From an uncultured Archangium sp. (GTDB lineage: Bacteria; Myxococcota; Myxococcia; Myxococcales; Myxococcaceae), in the NCBI GenBank assembly GCA_903905455.1, contig CAIVGN010000036.1, forward strand, positions 1 through 55,117: a DNA stretch of 55,117 nucleotides, in the 5' to 3' direction. Shown here one piece after another: positions 7,537 to 16,786 of the stretch; within the stretch, counting starts at the first letter, position 1; the number at the start of each line of letters is the position of its first letter. The notes under the pieces were generated by a model that did not search any database, was not told where the DNA came from, and saw only the letters and a program-made list of their open reading frames with translations. The position numbers were made by a program, and so were the translations under genes.

Positions 7537-8542
7537 AGCTCAGCAGCGCGAAGGCGAAGGTCAGCGCGGTGGTGGCCCCGTACTCGAGCCACCCCGGGCC
7601 CTCGCGCTGCGCGAAGAAGAGCTGCAGCGCGAGCACCACCGGGTAGTGCACCAGGTAGACCCAGTACGACGACTCCACGAGGAAGCGCAGCCACGGACGG
7701 TCCTTCGAGGGCACGCCGAAGGCCAGGCCCAGCGCGCCGAGCGTCATCAGCCAGGTGACGAGACCCGAGAGCGTGAGCCAGCCGGGCTGCCAGTGTCGCC
7801 CGCCGGTGAAGATGAAGAGCCCCAGGCCGAAGCCCGCCGCCAGCAGCCACCCCGCGTGGCGCTGGAGCGCCGGGAGCGCGTCCCGGGCCGGCCACAGCCA
7901 CCAGCCGAAGGCGAAGAAGAGCCCGAAGTGCAGCAGCTCGAAGGGCCTCGGCCAGAAGAAGAGGTCGGGTCGCGTCTCGGGGTGCACCCACAGGCCCGCG
8001 CAGGTCAGCCCCGCGAGCGCGAGCAGCGAGGGGGGAAAGCGCAGCCCTCGCCGCACCAGCTTCGAGGGGCCGTCCCACGCCGGCAGCGCCCACGCGGCCG
8101 CGCAGAACACCCAGAGGTAGATGAGGAACCACAGGTGCAGCGGCGAGGCCGGCGCCCCCGTGCCCTGGGTGTACGCGGGCGACATCAGGCCCAGCGCGTG
8201 GCTCTGCCTCCGCAGCCACCAGTCGAGACCCAGCACCACGGGCAGGGCGAACAGCAGCGGCACCAGCAGGCGCCGGCTGCGATCGGCGAGGTAACCCCGG
8301 GGGCCCCGACGCTCGAAGACCAGGTGCGAGAAGAAGCCCGAGAGCGCGAAGAACACCTGCATGCGGAAGCAGTGCAGGAACCCGGTCACCGTCACCAACG
8401 CCTCGACGGGCGAGGTGTCGGCCACGAAGTACCAGGGCGCGACGCCGGGGAACCACGCGTAGGTGGCGTGGTAGGCGAGCCCGAGCAACATCGCGCCGGC
8501 GCGAATGGCGTCGAGCCCGTCGTAGCGAGCGGAAGGCGCCAC
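7469..8542 (-). CDS. acyltransferase-3 family membrane protein (OafA/OpgC-like)
   Basis: 357 aa, about ten membrane helices. The N-terminus RYDGLDAIRAGAMLL followed by LAYHATY matches acyltransferase-3 proteins, where this His sits in the active region. QVFFALSGFFSH and a following RGPRGYLADRSRRLLVPLL give the second family block (RxxR at the membrane face). These enzymes move acetyl or succinyl groups onto extracytoplasmic sugars, lipids or glucans. It is convergent with and overlaps the GT87 gene by 68 bp and is followed 13 bp on by the mreB stop region, on the same strand as mreB. An opgC-type role is possible but not provable. Confidence 0.82.
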   Translation of the reverse strand: MAPSARYDGLDAIRAGAMLLGLAYHATYAWFPGVAPWYFVADTSPVEALVTVTGFLHCFRMQVFFALSGFFSHLVFERRGPRGYLADRSRRLLVPLLFALPVVLGLDWWLRRQSHALGLMSPAYTQGTGAPASPLHLWFLIYLWVFCAAAWALPAWDGPSKLVRRGLRFPPSLLALAGLTCAGLWVHPETRPDLFFWPRPFELLHFGLFFAFGWWLWPARDALPALQRHAGWLLAAGFGLGLFIFTGGRHWQPGWLTLSGLVTWLMTLGALGLAFGVPSKDRPWLRFLVESSYWVYLVHYPVVLALQLFFAQREGPGWLEYGATTALTFAFALLSFTLLVWKTPLGPWLGVKPRAAP

Positions 8543-8555
8543 CGCGGGCTTCAGC

Positions 8556-9863
<1,308 letters not shown>

Positions 9864-10817
9864 ATGAGCGCCGACGTCTCCGAGACCGAAGAAGCCCTCG
9901 ACCAGCTCGACCCCATCGAAGACGCGTGGCTGCAGCAGGAACCCGAGGTCGTCGAGAAGCTGGCGAAGGAGCGGCTGGCGAAGACCCCCGACGACGCCCA
10001 GAGCCACGCCTGGCTGGGCCTTGCGTTGTGCGTTTCGGCGAAGACCGCCGCCGGGCAAGCCGCGCTGAAGAAGGCCTTCGAGCTCATCCGCGTGGCCGAG
10101 GCGAAGAGCAGCGACGCCGACGAGAAGCACATCCTCACCTGGGAGCTCCACGGCATCGCCAACCGCCTGGTGGACACCCTCGCCGAGAACCCCACCCTGG
10201 GGCTCGGCGCGGCGCAGTTCATCATCGACGGGCTCAAGCTCGAGCACGCCCCCAGCCTGCGCATGATGTCCGAAGACGTCGCGGTGCGCGAAGGCGACCC
10301 CATCAAGGCCGCGGGGCTGCTCAAGCGTGCCCTCGTCGTGGACGCCACCGACCCCGAATCGCACTACCTGGCGGCCCGCCTCTTCGCGCGCCTGGGCAAG
10401 AAGCCGCAGGTGCTCTCGCACTTGCAGAAGGCCCTCGACAACGCGGCCGGCACCATCGCGGTGCGCACCCTGGCCCGCTTCGAGCCCGACTTCGACGGCT
10501 TCCGCAAGGACGCCGAGTTCACCGCGCTCATCGACCTCTTCCCCACCGACGCCCTGCTGCGGCCGGTGTATGTGGCCCTCGACGGCGGTGACTTCGCGAC
10601 GGTCGCCGAGCGCTGCGCGGCCGCCGCGGGCTCGGCGGCGAACGCCCTCGACGTGCTCTACCCGTGGCGCGAAGCGCTCGAGCTGCTCCTCGACCAGGAG
10701 AGCGGCGACGACCCGGCCCTGGTGACCACGCTCGAGCGGGTGCAGGGCGACATCGAGGCCCACGAAGACCTGGAAGAAGAGAGCCCGGTGTACTCGCGCT
10801 TCTGCGGCGACGCCTGA
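9864..10817 (+). CDS. TPR-like helical repeat protein, unknown partner
   Basis: 317 aa from ATG 9864; the in-frame extension upstream to 9705 is Arg-rich noncoding-type sequence and was left out. The protein is acidic and helical with several TPR-like units (SHAWLGLALCVSAKTAAGQAAL at about 44-64; ESHYLAARLFARLGKKPQVLSHL near 169-191). No signal peptide or membrane segment is seen, so it is probably cytoplasmic. It is followed by the exonuclease gene after 4 bp, so the two are likely translated from one mRNA, though nothing in the sequence gives a DNA-related role. Confidence 0.65.
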   Translation: MSADVSETEEALDQLDPIEDAWLQQEPEVVEKLAKERLAKTPDDAQSHAWLGLALCVSAKTAAGQAALKKAFELIRVAEAKSSDADEKHILTWELHGIANRLVDTLAENPTLGLGAAQFIIDGLKLEHAPSLRMMSEDVAVREGDPIKAAGLLKRALVVDATDPESHYLAARLFARLGKKPQVLSHLQKALDNAAGTIAVRTLARFEPDFDGFRKDAEFTALIDLFPTDALLRPVYVALDGGDFATVAERCAAAAGSAANALDVLYPWREALELLLDQESGDDPALVTTLERVQGDIEAHEDLEEESPVYSRFCGDA

Positions 10818-10821
10818 ACCG

Positions 10822-11703
10822 ATGCGCGTCCACCTCGTCGACGGCACCTATGAGCTGTACCGGGCGCACTTCAGCCACCGGCCCGACCACGCCGCGCCCG
10901 ACGGGAAGGACCTCAAGGGCAGCCTGGGCGTGGTGCAGTCGCTGCTGGGGCTGCTCGCCGACCCGGCCGAGGCGGTGACGCACCTCGCAGTCGCCTTCGA
11001 CAACCCCATCACCTCGTTCCGCAACGAGCTCTTCGAGGGCTACAAGAGCGACGTCGGGGTGCCGCCCGAGCTGCGCGCGCAGTTCGACGACGTGGAGCGC
11101 GCGGTCTCGGCCCTGGGCGTGGTGGTGTGGAGCATGGGCGAGTTCGAGGCCGACGACGCCCTGGCCACCGCCGCGGTACGCTTCGCCCAGGACCCACGCG
11201 TCGAGCAGGTGCGCATCTTGACCCCCGACAAGGACCTCTCGCAGGTGCTGGCGGCCGAGCGCGTGGTGCAGGTGGACCGCATGCGCGAGCGGGTCATCAC
11301 CGAGGCCTCGCTGTGGGCCGACAAGAAGCTGCGCCCCGGCAGCGTGCCCGACTTCCTGGCGCTGGTCGGTGACGACGCCGACGGCATTCCCGGGCTCGAG
11401 GGGTGGGGTGCGAAGTCCACCGCCGACGTGCTCGCGGTGCACCCCCACCTCGACCAGATTCCCCCGGCGCTGGGCGACTGGAAGGTGAAGCCCCGCGGCG
11501 CCGAGAAGCTCGCGGCCTCGCTCGCGCGCGGGCGCGAGGCGGCGACGCTGTACCGCACGCTGGCGACGCTGCGCCTCGACGTGCCGTTGCCCCAGTCGCT
11601 CGACGACCTCGAGTGGAAGGGCGCGCCGCAGGCCGCCTGGCGCGCGTGGTGCGACGCGGTGGGCAGCACCTCGCTGCGCGACCGCCCGCGCCGCTGGCGT
11701 TGA
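10822..11703 (+). CDS. stand-alone 5'-3' exonuclease / flap endonuclease (PolI N-domain type)
   Basis: 293 aa. It matches the 5' nuclease domain found at the N-terminus of DNA polymerase I and in ExoIX-type proteins. Metal-binding acidic clusters: HLVDGTY (Asp7), EADDALATA (around 110-118), TPDKDLSQV (about 135-143) and VGDDADGIPGL, which opens the helix-3-turn-helix DNA-binding motif (GIPGLEGWGAKST). The positively charged FRNELFEGYKSD arch region is also present. The family removes RNA primers and 5' flaps. There is no polymerase domain. The stop abuts the convergent 107-aa gene in a shared TGATCA palindrome. Confidence 0.88.
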   Translation: MRVHLVDGTYELYRAHFSHRPDHAAPDGKDLKGSLGVVQSLLGLLADPAEAVTHLAVAFDNPITSFRNELFEGYKSDVGVPPELRAQFDDVERAVSALGVVVWSMGEFEADDALATAAVRFAQDPRVEQVRILTPDKDLSQVLAAERVVQVDRMRERVITEASLWADKKLRPGSVPDFLALVGDDADGIPGLEGWGAKSTADVLAVHPHLDQIPPALGDWKVKPRGAEKLAASLARGREAATLYRTLATLRLDVPLPQSLDDLEWKGAPQAAWRAWCDAVGSTSLRDRPRRWR

Positions 11704-12027
11704 TCAGGCCGCGGCGCGCTCGTCGATGAGCTCATCGACCAGGTCGAGGATGGCGCACAGGAACTCCTTGCGCGCGGCGCGCACCAGTTCGGTGCGGCCG
11801 GTCACCGCGATGCCCATCGAGAGCTCCTGCTGCAGCTCGAGGTACTGTTGGCGGAACTCCATGGCCTGCCAGCGCAGCGCCTGGCGGTTCTCCTGCTCGG
11901 CGTTCACCAGCGCGCGCAGCTGGGCCAGCGCCCAGTGCTCGAAGACCGCGTGCTGTTCCGGCGTGGCGCCCAGGACGGCGCTGATCCGCTTGAGGCTCTC
12001 GGCGAGATGGTGCTGGCTGGGTGACAT
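11704..12027 (-). CDS. small all-helical protein, unknown function
   Basis: 107 aa from ATG 12027. No signal peptide or membrane segment. The sequence is almost wholly amphipathic helix, with a Gln/Glu-rich middle (ENRQALRWQAMEFRQQYLELQQEL) split by one Gly and closing on acidic LVDELIDERAAA, consistent with a coiled-coil or helical bundle. I do not recognise a family. A 7-bp inverted repeat lies just upstream of the start codon. The gene is convergent with the exonuclease gene, with no spacer between stop codons. Confidence 0.55.
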   Translation of the reverse strand: MSPSQHHLAESLKRISAVLGATPEQHAVFEHWALAQLRALVNAEQENRQALRWQAMEFRQQYLELQQELSMGIAVTGRTELVRAARKEFLCAILDLVDELIDERAAA

Positions 12028-12028
12028 G

Positions 12029-12058
12029 CGGCTCCGGGGTTGTTTCGGGGAGGAGCCG
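12029..12058. repeat. inverted repeat next to the start codon of the 107-aa gene
   Basis: CGGCTCC (12029-12035) and GGAGCCG (12052-12058) form a perfect 7-bp stem around a 16-nt loop. In the minus-strand mRNA the hairpin would end 1 nt before the ATG and would include any ribosome-binding site, so it could control initiation. It could also be an operator. Confidence 0.4.
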
Positions 12059-12155
12059 GGGCAAAGCAGTCGGTGTGCCAGCGCTAACTCGTCTGATTAG
12101 TTACGGAGGGGTTGGGTCGCCGCGCGCGACGGGTCGGCCCCGACGCCCGGGCGCC

Positions 12156-13094
12156 TCAGGGCGAGGGCACCGACTGCTTGTGGGTCAGGGCGGTCGACGC
12201 GAGGCCGCGCACGTCGAAGCTCCACACGCCCAGGAGGTAGACGAACTGCTGCACCGTGCCGGGGTGGTCGACGGGCATGTCGCGCTCGTAGGCGAGGTGC
12301 ACCTCGAAGGGCCCCTTGTGAAAGATGAGGTCGACGGTGAAGTCGAGCTCGCTGGGGCGCAGCACGACGTCGCTCGTCCGGTCGGTGAACATGGTGGCGT
12401 CGAGGCCGAGCGAGAACAGGTCGTCGAAGGTCGAGACCTCGGCGTGCAGCGAGTAGCGCAAGAGCGCGAGGCCGGTGTTGTCGGGGCGCGCGGCGTAGGT
12501 GGGGTTGAAGAGGAAGCCGCCCAGGGTCACCCAGCCCGACACGTCGCCCTGCCACAGCGCATCGGCCAGGGAGGGGAAGAGCCGCGCGAACGAGTAGAGG
12601 TAGCGGGCCCGGGCGTCGACGTAAGTCTGGGTGAAGGTCCCCATGTCCACCGGGCGGTCGTGCTCCACGCGCGCGCCGACCTCGAGGTCCCCGGGGCCCA
12701 CGCCGAAGGTGCTCGTCAGGCCGCCGATGAAGTCGAACTCGGTGGGGGCGAACACCAGCGCGCCCCGCCGCGTCGAGTCGGAGAAGAAGCTCACGTCGAG
12801 TGGAATGCTCAGCAGCCGCCCCAGCAGGTCGACGTCGAAGTGGGCCCCGTAGCGCAGCAGGGCGAGGCCGGTGTTGTCGGGCCGCGCGGCGTAGCTGGGG
12901 TTGAAGAGCGAGACGCCGAGCATCGCCGCGCCGCTCAGGTTGAAGTTGCGCTCTTCGCCGCCGACGGCGCCGCCGTGGGCGCTGCCCTGCTTGTCGAGCG
13001 CCCAGCCCGTGGTGGCTGCCGTCGACAGGAGCGCGCACAGCAGGCGACACGTGGCGGAGACTCGGGGCAGCGGCTGCGGGAAGGAACGGTGCAC
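12156..13094 (-). CDS. outer-membrane-type beta-barrel protein with internal duplication
   Basis: 312 aa from a GTG at 13094, chosen because it gives a signal peptide (CRLLCALLSTAATTGWA) and avoids the upstream neighbour's frame. The mature protein is two homologous halves. Each starts with FNPxYAARPDNTGLALLRY, continues with alternating strands, and holds a TDRT/SDST..LxPxEfDF block, then a DRPVDMGTFTQ or DMPVDHPGTVQQ block. This is the pattern of a duplicated transmembrane beta-sheet. I do not recognise a named porin family. The two halves also match at nucleotide level (12453-12512 against 12849-12908, 55 of 60 identical), so the duplication or its homogenisation is recent or selected. Confidence 0.65.
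   Translation of the reverse strand: MHRSFPQPLPRVSATCRLLCALLSTAATTGWALDKQGSAHGGAVGGEERNFNLSGAAMLGVSLFNPSYAARPDNTGLALLRYGAHFDVDLLGRLLSIPLDVSFFSDSTRRGALVFAPTEFDFIGGLTSTFGVGPGDLEVGARVEHDRPVDMGTFTQTYVDARARYLYSFARLFPSLADALWQGDVSGWVTLGGFLFNPTYAARPDNTGLALLRYSLHAEVSTFDDLFSLGLDATMFTDRTSDVVLRPSELDFTVDLIFHKGPFEVHLAYERDMPVDHPGTVQQFVYLLGVWSFDVRGLASTALTHKQSVPSP
12453..12512. repeat. direct repeat copy A inside the duplicated barrel gene
   Basis: 60 bp that match 12849-12908 at 55 positions by direct comparison. Both encode the ARPDNTGLALLRY segment that opens each half of the protein. Confidence 0.85.
12849..12908. repeat. direct repeat copy B inside the duplicated barrel gene
   Basis: Partner of the 60-bp copy at 12453-12512, 396 bp away, in the same reading frame (396 is 132 codons). 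Confidence 0.85.
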
Positions 13095-13156
13095 GTGACC
13101 CGCACCAGACCACGGGCCTTCGCGGGACCTTCGTGGTGAGTTGCCCCCTTGCGGCC

Positions 13157-15982
13157 TCAGTCCACCGAGTCGGGGGGCCGGGTGATCCACGCCGCGATGA
13201 ACAGGTCGATCTCCCCGCGCATGACCTCCTTGACGCGGGGCGAGCCTTCGCCGGTGCGCGGGTCTTCGACGCGGGGGCTCTTCCCCACGAAGTACCGGCG
13301 CACCTCGGCGCCGCCTTCGCCCTGGCCCGAGAGCAAGGTCATGGTCAGCGACTTGAGTTCCAGCACGCCCAGGGCGCCGCACAGCGTCACCTCGCGGCCG
13401 GTCTTCTCGTCGCGCGCCGAGACCTCGGCGCCGACCTTCTCCACGAAGCGGCCGAGGCGGCGCTTCACCTCGCGGCCCTCGAGGCGCAGCGTGTCGGGCA
13501 CCTCGAGCTCCGAGGCCGACGGCCGGTACACGCGCACGTAGGCCGAGAGCCGGGCGTCGTCGTCGATGCGCCGGTGCGTGCCGCGCTCACCCGAGAGGAA
13601 CCCGTACACCCCGGGCCCGTGGAGGTGGAGCACGGCGCGCAGCGGCTCGTCGCCCTCGGCCACCGGCTTCACGTCGTAGCCGCGGCGCTCGGCCCAGCCC
13701 CGGTACATGGTCACCAGCTCGCGCACCCAGGCCTCGCTCGCCTCGCCCGCGGCGCCGGCCTGGATCTCCAGCCACGCGTCGTCGACGTCCTTCCCGCCAC
13801 CGGCGGCGACCCGCGCCTCGGCGAGCCGCACTTCGCGCGCGGCCTCTTCCACGGCGCGCACTGCCCCCGCGAGCTGCAGCTCGCCCTTGGCGTCGCGGGC
13901 CCGCCGCCTCGCGACCTGGCAGAGCTCGCGCAGGCGATCGAGCTCGCCCAGCTGCGCGTCCATGGTGCGGAACGAGCGGAGCACCGCCGCGGCGCGCTCC
14001 CCGTCGTCCCAGAAACCGGGCGCCTGGCTCTGCGCCAGCAGCTCGCGCCGTCGCGACTCGAGCTCCGGCCGCTTTGCCGCGCTGGCCACCGCGGCCGCGC
14101 GCCCCACGCAGGCCTCGGCCTCCTGGGTCAGCGACTTCTGGTCGAACTTCTTGCGAGTCACCTGGCCCCCGGCCGCCGGCAACTGGGCCTGGGCCGTCGC
14201 CTCGCGCTCGCGGGTCACCTTGGGCTCGGCCACCGCGTGCACCGTGCCCTTGTGGGTCACCACCTTCACCGGGGTGCCCGGGGGCAGCGGGCGCCGGGCG
14301 ATCTCCACGGCCAGCGCCGCGGTCAGCGTCTTTTCGATCTCCCGCTGCAGGAAGCGCGCGCCGTGCGACGGCGAGTAGCCGCGCTCCACCAGCAGCTCCA
14401 CCACCTCGGGCGCGACCTCCACGTCGAGGTGCCGCGCGCGAATGCCCTCGCGCTCCAGCACCCGGCCCACCTCGCGCTGGGCGATGCGGCGGATCTCCAC
14501 CTTGCCCAGCGGGCGGAAGTGGCACAGCCCGTCGAAGCGGTTCAGGAACTCCGGGCGGAAGGTCGCGGCGATGCGGCGCTCGATGTCGCTGATCAGCTCC
14601 TCGTCACCCCGGCGCGCGGAGAAGCCGATGGTGCCCTCGCGGTACACCTCGGCGCCCACGTTGGAGGTGCACACGATGAGGGTGTTGTTGCAGGGCACCG
14701 TCTCGCCGGCGGCGTTGATGAACTGCCCCTCGTCGAAGAGCTGGAGGAACCGGTCGTGGCACTTGGCGTGCGCCTTCTCGAACTCGTCGAGCAGCAGCAC
14801 GGTGAACACGTGCCCGTCGAGCAGCTTGGTGAGCTCGCCGCGCTTGCCTGAGAGGCCCTGCGCCCAGGGGTTGCCGAACAAGACCTGCTCGTCCCCGAAG
14901 TCGGGGTAGTCGGCCATGTTGAGGCGCACCAGCCGGTCGGTGGAGCCGAAGAGGTACTCGGCGAGCAGCTTGGCCAGGTGCGTCTTGCCCACGCCGGTGG
15001 GGCCCGCGAAGAGGAACACGCCCAAGGGGCGCTTCGGGTTGTTGAGGCCCGCCTTGAGCAGGGCCACCGAGCGCAGCACCGCGGCCACGGCGTCGGTCTG
15101 GCCCAGCAGGCGGGTGCCGAAGAAGCGGCTCACCTCGTCCAGGTCCAGGGCCAGCGAGTCGTCGGCCATGAAGCGCGGCAGGCGGGTGGAGTTGCAGAAA
15201 CGGGCCAGCACGTCTTCGCTGGTGACCCGCTCGTGGGCGGCGCCGGCGGCCTCGGTCACCGTCTCGCGGAGCAGCTCGATGGCCTTGCGCGGCAGTCGCT
15301 GCGCGAGGAGGAACTTCGCCGAGAGCCGCAGCGCGAGGTCGCACGCCGAGCCGTCGATGGGGATCTCCTGCTCGACCTCCAGCTCCTCGGCGACGCGCCC
15401 GAGGATCCACCGCGCGCGCTCCATGGACGGCTCGTGCACCATGAACAGGTGGAGCTTCTCGGCCAGGGCCTCGTCGCTGCGCAACAGCTCGTGGGCTGCC
15501 CGGGCGTCGGTCTCGAAGATGAAGTGCACCCGCCCGGTGCGCAGGGCGCGGATCAACACCGGCACCAGCGAGCTGCCGCGCACCTGCCCCACGTCGCGCA
15601 TGAAGAGCACGGTGTTGGGGTGCTGGGCCGTCTCCTCGATGAACTCCTCGAGCAGCTCGGCGGCGTCCTTGGGGTTGCTGGTGCGCGCGAAGATGCCGGC
15701 GGCGGTCATCTCGAGCACCCGGGCGTCGAGCAGCGCGGCGGGCGCGTTGCCCTGGGCGATGCGCCGCGCGAGCTCCTGCACCACCGCGCTCTTGCCCACG
15801 CCCGATTCCCCGGCGAGCAACGGCGCCTTGCCGCCGCGGGTCAGCAGGGTGGCCAGCTCGGCGGCGGCCTGGTCGAGGCCGTAGCCCTCGGGGAGCCGGT
15901 GGGCCGCGGCCAGGGCCGTCAGGTCACGCTCGATGAGGGTCTGGACCGAGTCTCTGGGGGGCTGCCTGGTCTTCTTCGCCAT
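13157..15982 (-). CDS. ClpA/ClpB-type AAA+ unfoldase fused to a release-factor-2-like (PCRF) region
   Basis: 941 aa. NBD1: Walker A GESGVGKS (58-65) but a Walker B of VLFMRD with no following Glu, so hydrolysis there is doubtful. NBD2: Walker A GPTGVGKT (327-334), Walker B LLLDE (396-400), sensor-1 TSN (449-451), arginine finger FLNRF (479-483), sensor-2 GAR (541-543), all intact. There is no ClpB middle coiled coil. From about 619 to 815 the sequence follows bacterial RF2: LLAQSQAPGFWDD (family: L.dP.lWdD), helical PCRF region, then IQAGAAGEASEAWVRELVTMYRGW and GVYGFLSGERGTHRRI. RF2 has AGAGGTEA..W..ML.RMY.RWA and YGyLk.E.GvHRLvR at these points. The RF2 GGQ domain is not present. Residues 816-941 are unassigned. 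Family assignment of both halves is firm; ribosome targeting is inference. Confidence 0.85.
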   Translation of the reverse strand: MAKKTRQPPRDSVQTLIERDLTALAAAHRLPEGYGLDQAAAELATLLTRGGKAPLLAGESGVGKSAVVQELARRIAQGNAPAALLDARVLEMTAAGIFARTSNPKDAAELLEEFIEETAQHPNTVLFMRDVGQVRGSSLVPVLIRALRTGRVHFIFETDARAAHELLRSDEALAEKLHLFMVHEPSMERARWILGRVAEELEVEQEIPIDGSACDLALRLSAKFLLAQRLPRKAIELLRETVTEAAGAAHERVTSEDVLARFCNSTRLPRFMADDSLALDLDEVSRFFGTRLLGQTDAVAAVLRSVALLKAGLNNPKRPLGVFLFAGPTGVGKTHLAKLLAEYLFGSTDRLVRLNMADYPDFGDEQVLFGNPWAQGLSGKRGELTKLLDGHVFTVLLLDEFEKAHAKCHDRFLQLFDEGQFINAAGETVPCNNTLIVCTSNVGAEVYREGTIGFSARRGDEELISDIERRIAATFRPEFLNRFDGLCHFRPLGKVEIRRIAQREVGRVLEREGIRARHLDVEVAPEVVELLVERGYSPSHGARFLQREIEKTLTAALAVEIARRPLPPGTPVKVVTHKGTVHAVAEPKVTREREATAQAQLPAAGGQVTRKKFDQKSLTQEAEACVGRAAAVASAAKRPELESRRRELLAQSQAPGFWDDGERAAAVLRSFRTMDAQLGELDRLRELCQVARRRARDAKGELQLAGAVRAVEEAAREVRLAEARVAAGGGKDVDDAWLEIQAGAAGEASEAWVRELVTMYRGWAERRGYDVKPVAEGDEPLRAVLHLHGPGVYGFLSGERGTHRRIDDDARLSAYVRVYRPSASELEVPDTLRLEGREVKRRLGRFVEKVGAEVSARDEKTGREVTLCGALGVLELKSLTMTLLSGQGEGGAEVRRYFVGKSPRVEDPRTGEGSPRVKEVMRGEIDLFIAAWITRPPDSVD

Positions 15983-16048
15983 GGGGAGGTTGCTCCTACT
16001 GACGTGCGACGCCGCGCTCGCTGACGCCGCGCGAAAGCTGGCACAGCC

Positions 16049-16786
16049 TCACCCCCAACGGTCGAGGAACGTGCCCAGCAGCACCCAGCGCCGGCCGTGT
16101 CCTTCGCGCCCCTGCTGGGCCACCAGCGGCGTGGTGTAGTGCCAGAAGGGCAGGCGGTAGCAGGTGACCCCGCCTCGGGTGGCGATGGACTGGATCTCCG
16201 AGAGGTGGCCCTCCTTCTCGTAGACCAGGAACTGGTGCCCGACGCCCTCGGTGCAGAAGGTCAGGTGCAGGTCGGTGTAGCCGTCGCAGCCCAGCGGCTC
16301 GTCGGGGTGGTGATCGTTGTGCGGGCCGGAGTAGTCGCCGGGCCGGTAGCAGAGGGTCTGCAGGCCCCACTGCCGGCGCAGCGGGTAGCCCGAGAGCGCC
16401 TCCGCGAAGGCGTGGAACGACTTCGAGCGCAGCATGGCGATGAGGCCGATCTCCTCGGCGCGGCCGCGGGCGGGCGACTTCTCGTCGTCGAGCATCGCGG
16501 TCTGCACCCGCACCGACTTGGGCAGCCTCTCCTTGTACGCGACCTTCATGCCCCAGGTGGCCTTGCGGGGAATGGCCAGCTCCATGGGGAACATGCGCTC
16601 GCCCAGCGAGGCGTCGAGCAGCGAGGCGAGGGCGCGGGCCTTGGTGGCGTCGATCAACGCCTCGGAGCCCACGAAGCGGGTGGTGCCGGTGGCGAGCACG
16701 CCGCTCAAGGTGGGGTGCTTGCCGTCGAGCACGCGGCGTCCCTCACGGGTGAGCAGCGACGAGAACTCCTTCGGGAAGCGCTTCAC
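16049..16786 (-). CDS. 2OG-Fe(II) oxygenase-like protein
   Basis: 245 aa from GTG 16786, which overlaps the lipoprotein stop as GTGA; the frame farther upstream is the lipoprotein gene read in another frame. A C-terminal double-stranded beta-helix pattern is visible: CYRPGDYSGPHNDHHP supplies the H-x-D iron ligands (HND), FWHYTTPL the distal His, and GRRWVLLG a possible Arg for 2-oxoglutarate. The N-terminal 130 residues are helical and basic. Prolyl-hydroxylase-type enzymes have this ligand order, but the substrate is unknown and I cannot name a subfamily. Translational coupling to a DUF6438 lipoprotein is seen; a functional link is not established. Confidence 0.6.
   Translation of the reverse strand: MKRFPKEFSSLLTREGRRVLDGKHPTLSGVLATGTTRFVGSEALIDATKARALASLLDASLGERMFPMELAIPRKATWGMKVAYKERLPKSVRVQTAMLDDEKSPARGRAEEIGLIAMLRSKSFHAFAEALSGYPLRRQWGLQTLCYRPGDYSGPHNDHHPDEPLGCDGYTDLHLTFCTEGVGHQFLVYEKEGHLSEIQSIATRGGVTCYRLPFWHYTTPLVAQQGREGHGRRWVLLGTFLDRWG

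Noticed and set aside
14162-14170. GGQ tripeptide (residues 605-607) of the fusion protein as a peptidyl-hydrolase motif
   Set aside because: It lies before the PCRF region in a linker, without the flanking residues of the RF GGQ domain; likely chance.
15365-15400. Possible RF-type start of a separate translation factor inside the AAA+ gene
   Set aside because: The RF-like region is in the same frame as the AAA+ modules with no stop, ribosome-binding site or start between them; it is part of a fusion.
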